From the NCBI GenBank assembly GCA_002367105.1, contig DFCS01000015.1:1-64000 (forward strand): a stretch of 64,000 nucleotides of DNA, written 5' to 3'. The position numbers were made by a program, and so were the translations under genes. The DNA is from Hungatella sp. UBA3048 (lineage in GTDB: Bacteria; Bacillota; Clostridia; Lachnospirales; Lachnospiraceae). Every line of letters begins with the position of its first letter. The stretch's first letter is position 1. The notes under the pieces were generated by a model. It made no database searches. It was not told where the DNA came from and saw nothing but the letters and a program-made list of their open reading frames with translations. Below, in pieces: positions 52,546-61,354 of the stretch.

Positions 52546-53394
52546 CTATCCTATGTGCAAAAGCATCTCATACTGACTCACAGTAGGTTCAAACCCTAAT
52601 TTAATCAGAAAATCCTTCATGCATTTCGATTCGTCGTCTACGTTAAGGGTACTTATTTTTTGAGATTCCGTATTTTCGATTAAATCAGTAACAATGCTTC
52701 TTCCAATTCCTTTCCCTCTATAAACTTTTTTTACTGCAATTTGAGGGATATCTCCTGTCTTTTTATTAATAATACCATATCCAGCAATTGTATTATCATA
52801 ATGTACAATAGAATATAGAAATTCTTTTGATACAGCATTTACCGAATCAATTGAATTTTGCCATGAAGGTTCAAAATCCCAGAATTCTCTTAATTGTTCC
52901 CACGCCATTTGATCCGTGTGCCCAACTTTATGGTTTTTCACAGGAGCATAACTTTTTTTGTCTATTTTAAAGCAGGAAAAATTCCTTCGAATCTTGAATC
53001 CCTCTTTTTTGTACAATTGAAGTGCAGACGTATTGGATTGAATAACCTCAAGTAAATACTGTTCTATTTGATTTTGTTTAAGCACTTCTTTGACATTCAA
53101 AAGCATGATACTTGTGACACCTTGTCTTCTGTAATCTATGATAACGCCTGTTCCAATGTCATACACCGTTGTTTTTCCGTTTAAATTTCGAAGTCCATTT
53201 AGAACGAAACCAACCAATCGATCATCACTAAACGCACCTATGGATATCTCCGGAGCATACCCTCTTCTTTGCAGCATTTGTTTGAATGTTTCAATGGGTA
53301 AATTCATTTCAACCTGATAATCGGAAAATGCATTCCGAAATGCCTCGTGAAGTGTTTCTATATTTGCATCATTTAAAGTTCTATAAGCTAACAT
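52546..53394 (-). CDS. GNAT acetyltransferase with two domains
   Basis: 282 residues. The N-terminal GNAT unit has GVIIDYRRQGVTSIML (acetyl-CoA loop) and LEVIQSNTSALQLYKKEGF, and the C-terminal second GNAT unit has AVKKVYRGKGIGRSIV and CMKDFLIKLGF. Tandem-GNAT proteins acetylate amino acids, antibiotics or peptides; the substrate is unknown. GAGGTCAA lies before the ATG. It is in the same orientation as the methyltransferase 42 bp upstream. Confidence 0.85.
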   Translation of the reverse strand: MLAYRTLNDANIETLHEAFRNAFSDYQVEMNLPIETFKQMLQRRGYAPEISIGAFSDDRLVGFVLNGLRNLNGKTTVYDIGTGVIIDYRRQGVTSIMLLNVKEVLKQNQIEQYLLEVIQSNTSALQLYKKEGFKIRRNFSCFKIDKKSYAPVKNHKVGHTDQMAWEQLREFWDFEPSWQNSIDSVNAVSKEFLYSIVHYDNTIAGYGIINKKTGDIPQIAVKKVYRGKGIGRSIVTDLIENTESQKISTLNVDDESKCMKDFLIKLGFEPTVSQYEMLLHIG

Positions 53395-53436
53395 TTGACC
53401 TCCTCAGCTAATTGTTTCACTAATTAAATAAGATGA

Positions 53437-54171
53437 TTACTTTTTTGCTTTTATAACCAGAAACGTAGGCTTAATAAATTCTTTCACCAAATCCGGCTTT
53501 TCCTTTATAGCCCATGGCTCAGGTGCCGGCTCTACCACATCTTTAAGAATAAAGCCTGTATGGGCAATTGTTGATATGATTTCTCCCATGGAATGATGGT
53601 AGTTAATTACATCCTCCACAAACCACGGGCCAACACGCTGGCCGCTTTTCCCATAGTCAGAAAAAGTATAAGAAATAAAGTTTCCGTTCTCATCCACGTT
53701 ATGATGACCTTTACAATCCAAGGTGGCTGTTACAATGGGATGTTCCTGCGAATAGATCAAGTACCCGCCCTCATTTAAAAGCGAGTATATATCTTCCATA
53801 AGTTTTTGAAAATTTTCTGCGTAATGAAAGGCAAGTGAACTGTACACCAAATCAAATTTCTGTGTTAATGCAGATAATTCTGACATGTCCATACGACAGT
53901 ATTCAACGTTCGGGTGTGAGAATTCCTTTTCTGCTATTTCAAGCATCTTTTGAGAAAGATCAATACCGACTACTTTTTTAGCTCCATTTTGTGCAAATGA
54001 AAAGCTATTATGTCCATATCCGCACCCTATGTCTAAAATTGTTTTCCCCTTGATATCCGGCAATAATTTGTTCATTGCAGGTTGTTCCAATAAATCATTA
54101 TAGCTTTTTTCGCCCCTTAATTTCATATACTCTTTAAAAAACACTTCATTGTCGTATATATTTTGGCTCAT
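53437..54171 (-). CDS. Class I SAM-dependent methyltransferase
   Basis: 244 residues. SAM-binding motif I ILDIGCGYGHNSF, motif II VVGIDLSQKML, then YCRMDMSEL and FDLVYSSLAFHYAEN, a standard small-molecule methyltransferase with a variable C-terminal part. The target is unknown. It lies within a block of GNAT enzymes and resistance-like genes, so drug or metabolite modification is a reasonable guess but not shown. Confidence 0.85.
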   Translation of the reverse strand: MSQNIYDNEVFFKEYMKLRGEKSYNDLLEQPAMNKLLPDIKGKTILDIGCGYGHNSFSFAQNGAKKVVGIDLSQKMLEIAEKEFSHPNVEYCRMDMSELSALTQKFDLVYSSLAFHYAENFQKLMEDIYSLLNEGGYLIYSQEHPIVTATLDCKGHHNVDENGNFISYTFSDYGKSGQRVGPWFVEDVINYHHSMGEIISTIAHTGFILKDVVEPAPEPWAIKEKPDLVKEFIKPTFLVIKAKK

Positions 54172-54253
54172 GTAAGATTCTCCTTTGTTCTTTCAATTAG
54201 TTACATCTCATAATTCCCTATGATACATCGTCGTTGCTTTTGCTTTGATTTAA

Positions 54254-55123
54254 TTATGCATGTGATAAAACAGGAAACATCATTTGATGATTCACAAACC
54301 AATTATCCTTTCCTTTAAGAACAAAAAGAGTTGTATCCTCTTCTTCGAGAATTTGTGAATGAAAAGCTGCATGTTCTGCAGGAGTGAAGCCAAAAACTAC
54401 AGTGCGTATTTGAGACTCTGCTACTCTGGATACCATTTCAATCATAGCATGATTCCCGTCGCTAAAAATATCATAACAAGTTAAAATCTCATTTTTATTT
54501 GAAGCAATTATTACAGCATCAAAATCTTCCAGAAAGTACACACAATCTTTCATCAATGAAGTACAATAAAACATAAGCAATTCATAGTTATCCTTTATTG
54601 CAAGCGCGGAGTATGGGTTGGATTTCAAGCAATACCGCTTCAAGAATTCACGATCACTTGCATGGCTCATGTCAAGTTTCCTAACGCGTCCTTTTGTTGG
54701 AGTGATAGGACTGCTGCATTGGTATTCAACGGCTTTAACAAAACCAAATTTAGGGTAAAAATCAAGAACACTGTCATTGGCAAACAGATACATGGTATCG
54801 CATGTTTCTTTCCATTCACTTAAAATTCTTTCTATTAAATATCTGGATAACCCCTGGTTTCTATAATCGGAGTCTGTCATAACAGTGCCAATCTGGATGC
54901 ATCGTTTTTCCTGCCCATTATAAAAGGATTTTAAAATATTCACAGATGCATTAGCAATTACCTTTCCATCATCAATCAAGGAATATGGAATATATTTATC
55001 TGTCCAATATCCATTCTGATAAAATTCTTCAAAAGACAGTCCAAAGGTTTTTTCAGCTAAACTGTTATAACTGCGCCGTAATACATTATCCTCTTTAATG
55101 CTGTTGGTAAAGATATAATTCAT
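54254..55123 (-). CDS. GNAT acetyltransferase (two-domain, Eis-like layout)
   Basis: 289 residues. The acetyl-CoA loop is in DSDYRNQGLSRYLIERI, followed by YLFANDSVLDFYPKFGF. The ~130-residue C-terminal extension suggests a second degenerate GNAT domain. It follows the MarR gene by 32 bp and may be under its control. Substrate unknown. Confidence 0.8.
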   Translation of the reverse strand: MNYIFTNSIKEDNVLRRSYNSLAEKTFGLSFEEFYQNGYWTDKYIPYSLIDDGKVIANASVNILKSFYNGQEKRCIQIGTVMTDSDYRNQGLSRYLIERILSEWKETCDTMYLFANDSVLDFYPKFGFVKAVEYQCSSPITPTKGRVRKLDMSHASDREFLKRYCLKSNPYSALAIKDNYELLMFYCTSLMKDCVYFLEDFDAVIIASNKNEILTCYDIFSDGNHAMIEMVSRVAESQIRTVVFGFTPAEHAAFHSQILEEEDTTLFVLKGKDNWFVNHQMMFPVLSHA

Positions 55124-55155
55124 ATAACCACCCTCCTTCTATTCCTCTTAAGTTA

Positions 55156-55578
55156 TCATGTTTTTTCAGCATACAAGCTGGTGATTTTTTTGCACATCAT
55201 TGAAAAGGCCTTTACTTCCTCTGACGTTAATGCTTCTTCAATTAAGTTCATGATTTCATTTCCAAAATCATCGACACGGTTTAAAAAGGCTTTTCCTTCA
55301 CTGGTCAGTATAATTTTATAGGAACGGCGGTCATTAAGCTGCCTTTCCTGTACGATATAATTTTTTTCCATCAGCCGTTTCGTCAATTTTGAAATGCCCG
55401 ACTGCGAGATTCCTTTCATTTCGGCAAGCTCTTTCGTTGTTTTGGGCCCTTGATTACTCAGCGTATCAAGGATATAGTACTGCGCAGTTGAAACACCTTC
55501 TACGTTAAATTTATTTGAGTCAGATACAATCATACACTGAAAAGGGACATAATTTTCTTCTAATTCTTTTACTGCCAT
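55156..55578 (-). CDS. MarR-family transcriptional regulator
   Basis: 140 residues. Winged helix with GPKTTKELAEMKGISQSGISKLTKRLMEK (recognition helix region) and RQLNDRRSYKIILTSEG (wing). It lies 12 bp downstream of the UvrA-like gene, so it is on the same transcript, and a MarR-type palindrome lies upstream of that gene (57877-57903). It is likely an autorepressor of the uvrA-like/GNAT/methyltransferase block. Confidence 0.9.
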   Translation of the reverse strand: MAVKELEENYVPFQCMIVSDSNKFNVEGVSTAQYYILDTLSNQGPKTTKELAEMKGISQSGISKLTKRLMEKNYIVQERQLNDRRSYKIILTSEGKAFLNRVDDFGNEIMNLIEEALTSEEVKAFSMMCKKITSLYAEKT

Positions 55579-55590
55579 AAAGCCGATCTC

Positions 55591-57852
55591 CTATATTCTA
55601 TTCATATATTTTTTCAGGGATTTTCCTGTCAGGGAATTTTTACAATTAATTAAATCTTCCGGCAGCCCTGTGAACATAATTTTACCGCCATGCTGTCCGG
55701 CATGTGGGCCTAAGTCAATAATCCAGTCTGCCTGGCAAATAATATCCAAATTATGCTCTATTACAATAAGGGTGGAATTTTGTTCTACTAGACGATTCAT
55801 TATATCAATCAACTGTTTTATGTCAGCCATATGCAAACCTGTTGAGGGTTCGTCCAAAACATAAACTTTCCCTCCGTTTAAAAGCTCGGAAGCCAGTTTG
55901 ATCCGCTGCAATTCCCCTCCTGAAAGTGTGTTCAAGGGCTGCCCCAAAGAAATATAGGTAATTCCAACATCTGAAAGCCTTTTCAGTACTGTTCTTATTT
56001 CTTCTTCCCGAAAAAATTCCAAGGCCTCCGATACGGTCATTTTAAGTATTTCACCAATATTTTTACCTCTTAGCTTATACCCAAGCACTTCGTCGGTATA
56101 ACGGTTCCCGTGACATTCTTCACATACTGTAACAATGGTATCCATAAACGCTAAATCTGTATAGGTAACACCTAAGCCTTTACAAGCAGGACATGCGCCT
56201 TGGGAATTGAAACTGAACAGGGAGGCGCTGACACCGTTACTTTTTGCAAATAGTTTTCTGATCATATCAAAGATACCTGTAAAGGTTGCTATGTTGGAAC
56301 GCTTTGATGCTTGTATTCCCTTTTGGTCGATAAAGACAGTATCGGGATAAAATCGGGGCAGCACCTGATTGATAAGCGTACTTTTTCCTGAACCGGCAAC
56401 CCCTGTCACAACCGTCATTACTCCTTTGGGTATTTCAACTGAAAGGTTCTTCAAATTGTACAGCGTTGCATTGTGAATGGAAAGCCAGCCTTTCGGGGTA
56501 CGTGTGCCAGCTTTTAATTCAGGCCGGTAAGACAGATACTTCCCTGTCAATGTACCCGATGCTTTTAACCCTTGTAAACTCCCCTGATATACGATTTCGC
56601 CCCCATGGATTCCCGCGCCAGGCCCCATATCAATCACTTGGTCTGCAATCTTTATTATATCAGGGTCATGCTCCACGATAAGTACGGTATTGCCTTTGTC
56701 ACGCAAAAGTTTCATAAGGTCATTGATCTTGCTTATATCATGAGGGTGAAGTCCTATACTGGGCTCATCAAAAATATAAGTAAGGTCTGTTAAGCTGCTG
56801 CCCAGCTGGCAAACTATTTTGATTCTTTGAGATTCCCCGCCCGATAGAGTGGATGTTTGTCTGCTTAAACTTAAATAGTCCAATCCAATGGATACCATTT
56901 GCTGCAGACGATTCACCAATTCTGAAACGATTGCTGCCGCCACAGGAGAATTGATTGACTGGATAAATTCTAATAGTTCGTTTATCTGCATATCAGTGCA
57001 TTCCGCTATATTTTTACCGTTCACTTTGCAGGATAATACTCTGTCATTCAGGCGTGTCCCGTGGCAGTGGGGACAATCCTGCTTTATGATAAAGCCCTCA
57101 ATTTCTTTGCTGTATCTAACTTTTTCGCCATCCTCTTTTTTGAGAAAGCTCCGCTCGATCCGTGGAACCACCCCCTCATACAATGAAGTTTTAGGCCATT
57201 CGGGAAGAGGATCTTTCACCTTAATGCCGTCAGCGTAAAGAAGCAGATCCAGTTCTTCGGAGGAATAGTCTTTAATTTTTTTATCATTATCAAAAAATCC
57301 AGAATAAATATATCGGGTCAGCCGCCAGCCGCCGGGTTCAAAAGTAGGAAAACGGATTGCTCCTTCATTTAAAGATTTATTTTTATCTAACAGACGTTCA
57401 ATATCAACTGCTTCCATCTTTCCTAATCCCTGACAGCAGCTGCACATTCCAGCCGGATTATTGAAGGAAAAAACGTCGGAATATCCGGCAAAAGGTTTTC
57501 CAATTCGTGAAAACAACAGACGCAACATAGAATAAATATCTGTAATCGTGCCCACCGTTGACCGTGCATTACCACCCAACCGTTTTTGGTTAATTATAAA
57601 AGCTACCGATAAATTTTCGATCATATCCACATCAGGTTTTCCGTAATGGGGCATACGGTGACGGATAAAACTGGTGTAGGTTTCATTTAATTGCCTTTGG
57701 GATTCTGCTGCTATTGTATCAAATACGAGTGACGATTTACCAGAACCGGATACTCCTGTAAAAACCGTAATTTCTTTTTTGGGTATCAGGACATCAATAT
57801 TTTTTAGATTCCGTTCCCTTGCTCCAGATACCCGAATATAATTATCAGACAT
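55591..57852 (-). CDS. UvrA-like ABC protein, drug-resistance type
   Basis: 753 residues, shorter than repair UvrA (~940), as in UvrA2/DrrC-type proteins. Two ABC modules: Walker A GVSGSGKSSL and GVAGSGKSTL, signatures LSGGESQRI and LSGGELQRI, Walker B IFDEPSIGLH and VLDEPSTGLH. Zinc modules: CSCCQGLG, CPHCHGTR, CPACKGLG and CEECHGNR. The UvrB-binding region is reduced or absent. Such proteins probably free DNA from intercalating drugs. First gene of a MarR-controlled operon. Confidence 0.88.
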   Translation of the reverse strand: MSDNYIRVSGARERNLKNIDVLIPKKEITVFTGVSGSGKSSLVFDTIAAESQRQLNETYTSFIRHRMPHYGKPDVDMIENLSVAFIINQKRLGGNARSTVGTITDIYSMLRLLFSRIGKPFAGYSDVFSFNNPAGMCSCCQGLGKMEAVDIERLLDKNKSLNEGAIRFPTFEPGGWRLTRYIYSGFFDNDKKIKDYSSEELDLLLYADGIKVKDPLPEWPKTSLYEGVVPRIERSFLKKEDGEKVRYSKEIEGFIIKQDCPHCHGTRLNDRVLSCKVNGKNIAECTDMQINELLEFIQSINSPVAAAIVSELVNRLQQMVSIGLDYLSLSRQTSTLSGGESQRIKIVCQLGSSLTDLTYIFDEPSIGLHPHDISKINDLMKLLRDKGNTVLIVEHDPDIIKIADQVIDMGPGAGIHGGEIVYQGSLQGLKASGTLTGKYLSYRPELKAGTRTPKGWLSIHNATLYNLKNLSVEIPKGVMTVVTGVAGSGKSTLINQVLPRFYPDTVFIDQKGIQASKRSNIATFTGIFDMIRKLFAKSNGVSASLFSFNSQGACPACKGLGVTYTDLAFMDTIVTVCEECHGNRYTDEVLGYKLRGKNIGEILKMTVSEALEFFREEEIRTVLKRLSDVGITYISLGQPLNTLSGGELQRIKLASELLNGGKVYVLDEPSTGLHMADIKQLIDIMNRLVEQNSTLIVIEHNLDIICQADWIIDLGPHAGQHGGKIMFTGLPEDLINCKNSLTGKSLKKYMNRI

Positions 57853-57876
57853 AATTTTACCTTTCCATTATATATA

Positions 57877-57937
57877 TGACACAGTAAATATATGAGTGTG
57901 TCAACTATATCTTATCACCATTTTTACTTCTTTGCAA
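57877..57937 (-). promoter_or_regulatory. Promoter and MarR-type operator of the uvrA-like operon
   Basis: Promoter on the minus strand: TTGCAA (57932-57937), 17 bp, TAAGAT (57909-57914). Just downstream, covering the expected start of transcription, is the palindrome TGACACA (57877-57883)/TGTGTCA (57897-57903), well placed for repression by the MarR protein of the operon. Confidence 0.65.
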
Positions 57938-58007
57938 TGATATAGAATAGAACTTTATGGAAATATAGTTACATAATGCTGTTGAATTATAAATCAGATA
58001 TTAGGCA

Positions 58008-58043
58008 AAAAAGGCGATCCCCTGCATGGTTCTTCGCCTTTTT
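58008..58043 (-). terminator. Terminator of the GNAT gene at 58063
   Basis: AAAAAGGCGA (58008-58017) with TCGCCTTTTT (58034-58043), a 10-bp perfect stem 20 bp beyond the stop. Confidence 0.75.
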
Positions 58044-58062
58044 CTTATCAATCTGTTACTAT

Positions 58063-58512
58063 TTAACCGTCACTTAATTTAAGATGCAGTATTGGAAATG
58101 GTCTGCCTTGTTCATCTAGCTCTGACCTGTTAATAACATGAAAACCCATGTGTTTATAAAATCCTATGCCCTGATCATTCTGTTCATTTACATCAACATA
58201 CTTTACATATAAATTATCAACAGCATAGCGGATAAGCTTCTTTCCAATTCCTTTTCCTCTGGCTTTATCATGGATAAACAGCATCTCAACTTTATCGTCA
58301 GCTGCACCTATGAAACCATGAGGAGTATCATCTTCATAATAACAATACAAATGTTCAATTTCTTTTAATCCCTTTACAACCTCCGGTTTGATCGCCTGGA
58401 TTTCATCTTCTGATAAAAACGTATGAGTAGCTGCAACAGCAGATTCCCAGATATTTAGTAAATCATTTATTACTCTATCATTCCTGTTATTTACAGTATG
58501 AATATCTGACAT
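58063..58512 (-). CDS. GNAT N-acetyltransferase
   Basis: 149 residues: LFIHDKARGKGIGKKLI is the acetyl-CoA loop, followed by VDVNEQNDQGIGFYKHMGF, a canonical small GNAT. AGGAGGTAATGAA leads into the ATG at 58512. A single-gene unit with its own terminator. Substrate unknown. Confidence 0.85.
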   Translation of the reverse strand: MSDIHTVNNRNDRVINDLLNIWESAVAATHTFLSEDEIQAIKPEVVKGLKEIEHLYCYYEDDTPHGFIGAADDKVEMLFIHDKARGKGIGKKLIRYAVDNLYVKYVDVNEQNDQGIGFYKHMGFHVINRSELDEQGRPFPILHLKLSDG

Positions 58513-58873
58513 TTCATTACCTCCTGTTCTTTATTGAGGCACGACAAAACAAGGCATTATACGCCTTTCATTTCGGTTGTCGATGAAACTGATATATACG
58601 ATATGCCTCAAACAATGTTTCATCTACCTTTTCCTTGTTTGAGGCGGAGAAATCATCTTTGTATTTAGTATAAAGCTTCGCACTTAATATCACCGCCCTT
58701 TATCTTGCTCTCATTATATTGACTATTTGAGTTCCTGTCAAATAAATACGGCTGCATTGGGTACGTGTCTGATCAGAGCAGTTTCCTCCATTTTTTCCAG
58801 ACTGCTATATTGTATTCTGGCGGATTTCTGTTAAAATAAGGTTATAAAAAGTCGTAAAATAGGGGGAATAAAA
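58513..58873. other. 361-bp region with nested inverted repeats
   Basis: It contains TTGAGGCA/TGCCTCAA (58534-58541, 58604-58611), GATGAAAC/GTTTCATC (58582-58589, 58617-58624) and AAGGC/GCCTT. On the minus strand a 41-codon frame (58568-58693) could be the relic of a gene ending in YRIYQFHRQPK. It also holds the promoters of the two divergent flanking genes. Confidence 0.4.
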
Positions 58874-59401
58874 ATGGCAGAGATTATTAAAGTCTATAAA
58901 GAGCATTTACCCTCATTGCGTTTTATTGGGAAATGCTATACCAACGCTGACAGATCTGGCGGATTTGGCCACAAATGGATGGAATGGTTTCGAAACGGCT
59001 GGTTTGGGGAGCTTGAAAAGCTTGGCGGTGACCCGAATATTGAAAACAGTTATCTGGGTATTATGCGCTGCAACAGCAGCGATATTGAAAACACTTTTGA
59101 ATACTGGATTGGCATGTTCCTTCCACCTGATACATCTGTCCCCGACGGCTATGATTTTATAGATTTGAATGAGGGCAGCATCGGTGTATGCTGGATAAAA
59201 GGCAAAGAGGATGACGGCAGCATCTATGGCATGCACGATGAGTGTATTGCTAAATTCCAGGAACATGGTATGGGTAACTTTCAGGACGATAATGAAAAAA
59301 GGATTTATTTTTTCGAAAGGTATAACTGTCCGAGATTTTCCGAGAAGGATGAGCATGGCAATGTTATTTTAGACTACTGCATATACTTGTCAGAGCTATA
59401 G
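58874..59401 (+). CDS. GyrI-like / AraC-effector-binding domain protein
   Basis: 175 residues without a DNA-binding domain. The SOUL/GyrI-like pattern is visible: LRFIGKCYTN at the start, GIMRCNSSDIENTFEYWIGMF in the middle, and IKGKEDDGSIYGMHDECIAKFQEH near the end. Stand-alone members bind small molecules or hydrolyse cyclopropanoid toxins. An AGGGGGAAT box precedes the ATG. A bidirectional terminator follows. Confidence 0.75.
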   Translation: MAEIIKVYKEHLPSLRFIGKCYTNADRSGGFGHKWMEWFRNGWFGELEKLGGDPNIENSYLGIMRCNSSDIENTFEYWIGMFLPPDTSVPDGYDFIDLNEGSIGVCWIKGKEDDGSIYGMHDECIAKFQEHGMGNFQDDNEKRIYFFERYNCPRFSEKDEHGNVILDYCIYLSEL

Positions 59402-59440
59402 GTTATACTCTTTTGCTGTTACTTGTCAAAATATAATAAG

Positions 59441-59472
59441 AGCCGTTGCATCTTCTTACCGATGCAACGGCT
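59441..59472. terminator. Bidirectional terminator between the GyrI-like gene and the opu operon
   Basis: AGCCGTTGCATC (59441-59452) with GATGCAACGGCT (59461-59472), a perfect 12-bp stem followed by TTTTG. Confidence 0.85.
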
Positions 59473-59513
59473 TTTGTCCGCTGTATTCTTAACTGCTTTT
59501 TTCCGGAAAGCAT

Positions 59514-59792
59514 TTAATCATTTATAAAAACCTGGGCCATATGAATGAGAAAACTCAATGTCCGCAGGATAAAAACACCCCCTGCAATCCCATATACCCA
59601 GGGAATGCGCAAAGTTCCAAGCAACCATAAAAGCAGCATTACAACTGCCGCATCCCGCATATACCGTCCAAACATGAAACCGATTCTTTCTTCCCTTAGG
59701 GACAGGGGCTGGTCTGCGCTCATCAGCCAGCGACACTTGGGAGAAGTAAAAATAAAGGATAGAAAAGCAAAAAGCAGAATCCCATAAATCAT
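59514..59792 (-). CDS. Small membrane protein coupled to the osmolyte transporter
   Basis: 92 residues with about three hydrophobic segments: residues ~2-15, ~47-62 and ~66-85. Between the first two there is a charged loop (SLREERIGFMFGRYMRD). No family recognised. Its ATG overlaps the opuC permease stop as ATGA, and it is the last gene before the operon terminator, so it is translated with the transporter. It may be a transporter accessory subunit or a general DUF protein. Confidence 0.65.
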   Translation of the reverse strand: MIYGILLFAFLSFIFTSPKCRWLMSADQPLSLREERIGFMFGRYMRDAAVVMLLLWLLGTLRIPWVYGIAGGVFILRTLSFLIHMAQVFIND

Positions 59793-61354
59793 GATATCAA
59801 TCCATTCTCTTTCAGAAAATCCTGGGCGACTGCAGCAGGTGTCTGCTGTAATTCATCCACCTTGTAGTTCAGTTCAATCATAACTTCATTGGTTAAATAC
59901 GGTGCCAATTCTTCCATGATTCCGGCAATTTCCGGAAATTTCTCCAAAGCTTCTTCCCGAATAACCGGAATGGCATAATAGGGCGGGAAAAAGTTTTTAT
60001 CATCTTCCAGCGTTTTTAAGTCGAATTTTTTTAATAATCCGTCAGTGGAGAAGGCATCAATGACATCCACCTCACCGCTTCCCAAAGCTGTATAGCGGGG
60101 AGCAGAATCTAAGGTAAGGCGTTTTCCTATTTGGAAACCATATGTTTTCTGGAGTCCGGACAATCCATCCTCCCGGTTGGAGAATTCAAATGTAGTACCG
60201 GATGTCAGGGTATCGCTTATTTTGGCAAGATCACTTATTTTATCCAAATGATATTTCTCAGCCATTTCTTTCGTTACAGCCAATGTATAAGTATTATTAA
60301 AGCTCATCTGCTTAAGTACTTCCAGATTAAGCTGCTCCTTATACTCTTCCTTTACCGTCTGATACACCTGCTCCATATCACTGATCGGCGGATGCTTGAG
60401 GATATCACTGTATGAGGTACCGCTGTAGTCAATATAAAGATCAATATCTCCAGTCTTCATTGCAGCAAAGCATACCTGTGACCCTCCCAGACTCAGTTTT
60501 CTGTTTACTGTGATATCAGTTCTGTCTTCTATTAAATCTGCCACCATATTTCCCAGAATCTCTTGCTCCGTAAAATCTTTTGATCCAACTGACAGGGCAC
60601 GGGCATCCCCTGTTACACTGCCCACGGATGTGAAAAGAAATATAGCCGCAATTAGCATTGCAGCCGCTCCCAGCATTGCCTTTTGGATATTCCTGCTTTT
60701 TTTCTTAACCGAGGCATCTCCCTTTTGAAGGCTGACCGGAGTTACAAGCTTTTCCGTAAGGCCAATGAGAAAGTCTACCATCAGTGCCAACAAACAGGCA
60801 GGAATGGCACCAGCCAGAATTTGATTGTTGTTCACCGTACGTATGCCGGAAAACACCAGGTATCCAAGGCCTCCGGCACCAATAAATGCAGCCATGGTCA
60901 TCAGCCCTACTGCTGTTACAGATGCGATCCGCACTCCTGCCATAATAACAGGAAGAGCAAGGGGAATCTGCACCTTTGTCAGTACCTGAAAGGGCGTCAA
61001 TCCGATTCCTTTGGCTGCCTCCAGCGTCTGGGGATTAATATTATCAATTCCAGTATAGGTATTCTTAATAATGGGAAGAAGAGAATAAAGAACGACTGCA
61101 ACAATTGCAGGAATGACACCGATTCCCAATAGGGGGATCATAAAACCAAGCAGCGCCATACTGGGAATTGCCTGAATCACATTTGCAACCGCTAAGATCG
61201 GTTTACTGGCTTTCGCCGCAAAGGATATAAAAATACCAAGAGGTACTCCGATCAGGATAGCCAGACCCACTGATATGGCTGTCAGTTTTAAATGTTCGAT
61301 CAATAATGAAAGAATCTGGGGATAATTACTGATTATATAATTCCAAAAGTTCAT
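59789..61354 (-). CDS. opuCB: Osmoprotectant ABC transporter, fused permease and substrate-binding domain
   Basis: 521 residues. Residues 1-~210 are a BPD_transp_1 permease with an EAA loop (EAAKGIGLTPFQVLTKVQIPLALP). After a membrane anchor (~225-245) comes an OpuAC-type binding domain (SKDFTEQEILGNMVADLIE, YIDYSGTSYSDIL, DAFSTDGLLKKFDL) displayed outside. Such fusions import glycine betaine, carnitine, choline or proline betaine. It overlaps the ATPase gene by 4 bp. The symbol is given by likeness to the OpuC/OpuB group, in which these domains are often separate. Confidence 0.9.
   Translation of the reverse strand: MNFWNYIISNYPQILSLLIEHLKLTAISVGLAILIGVPLGIFISFAAKASKPILAVANVIQAIPSMALLGFMIPLLGIGVIPAIVAVVLYSLLPIIKNTYTGIDNINPQTLEAAKGIGLTPFQVLTKVQIPLALPVIMAGVRIASVTAVGLMTMAAFIGAGGLGYLVFSGIRTVNNNQILAGAIPACLLALMVDFLIGLTEKLVTPVSLQKGDASVKKKSRNIQKAMLGAAAMLIAAIFLFTSVGSVTGDARALSVGSKDFTEQEILGNMVADLIEDRTDITVNRKLSLGGSQVCFAAMKTGDIDLYIDYSGTSYSDILKHPPISDMEQVYQTVKEEYKEQLNLEVLKQMSFNNTYTLAVTKEMAEKYHLDKISDLAKISDTLTSGTTFEFSNREDGLSGLQKTYGFQIGKRLTLDSAPRYTALGSGEVDVIDAFSTDGLLKKFDLKTLEDDKNFFPPYYAIPVIREEALEKFPEIAGIMEELAPYLTNEVMIELNYKVDELQQTPAAVAQDFLKENGLIS

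Noticed and set aside
57876..57904. TTGACA on the minus strand at 57899-57904 as -35 of the uvrA-like operon
   Set aside because: No -10 at 16-18 bp; the TATAAT further down is 26 bp away. The hexamer is part of the palindrome, and the pair at 57932/57909 fits better.
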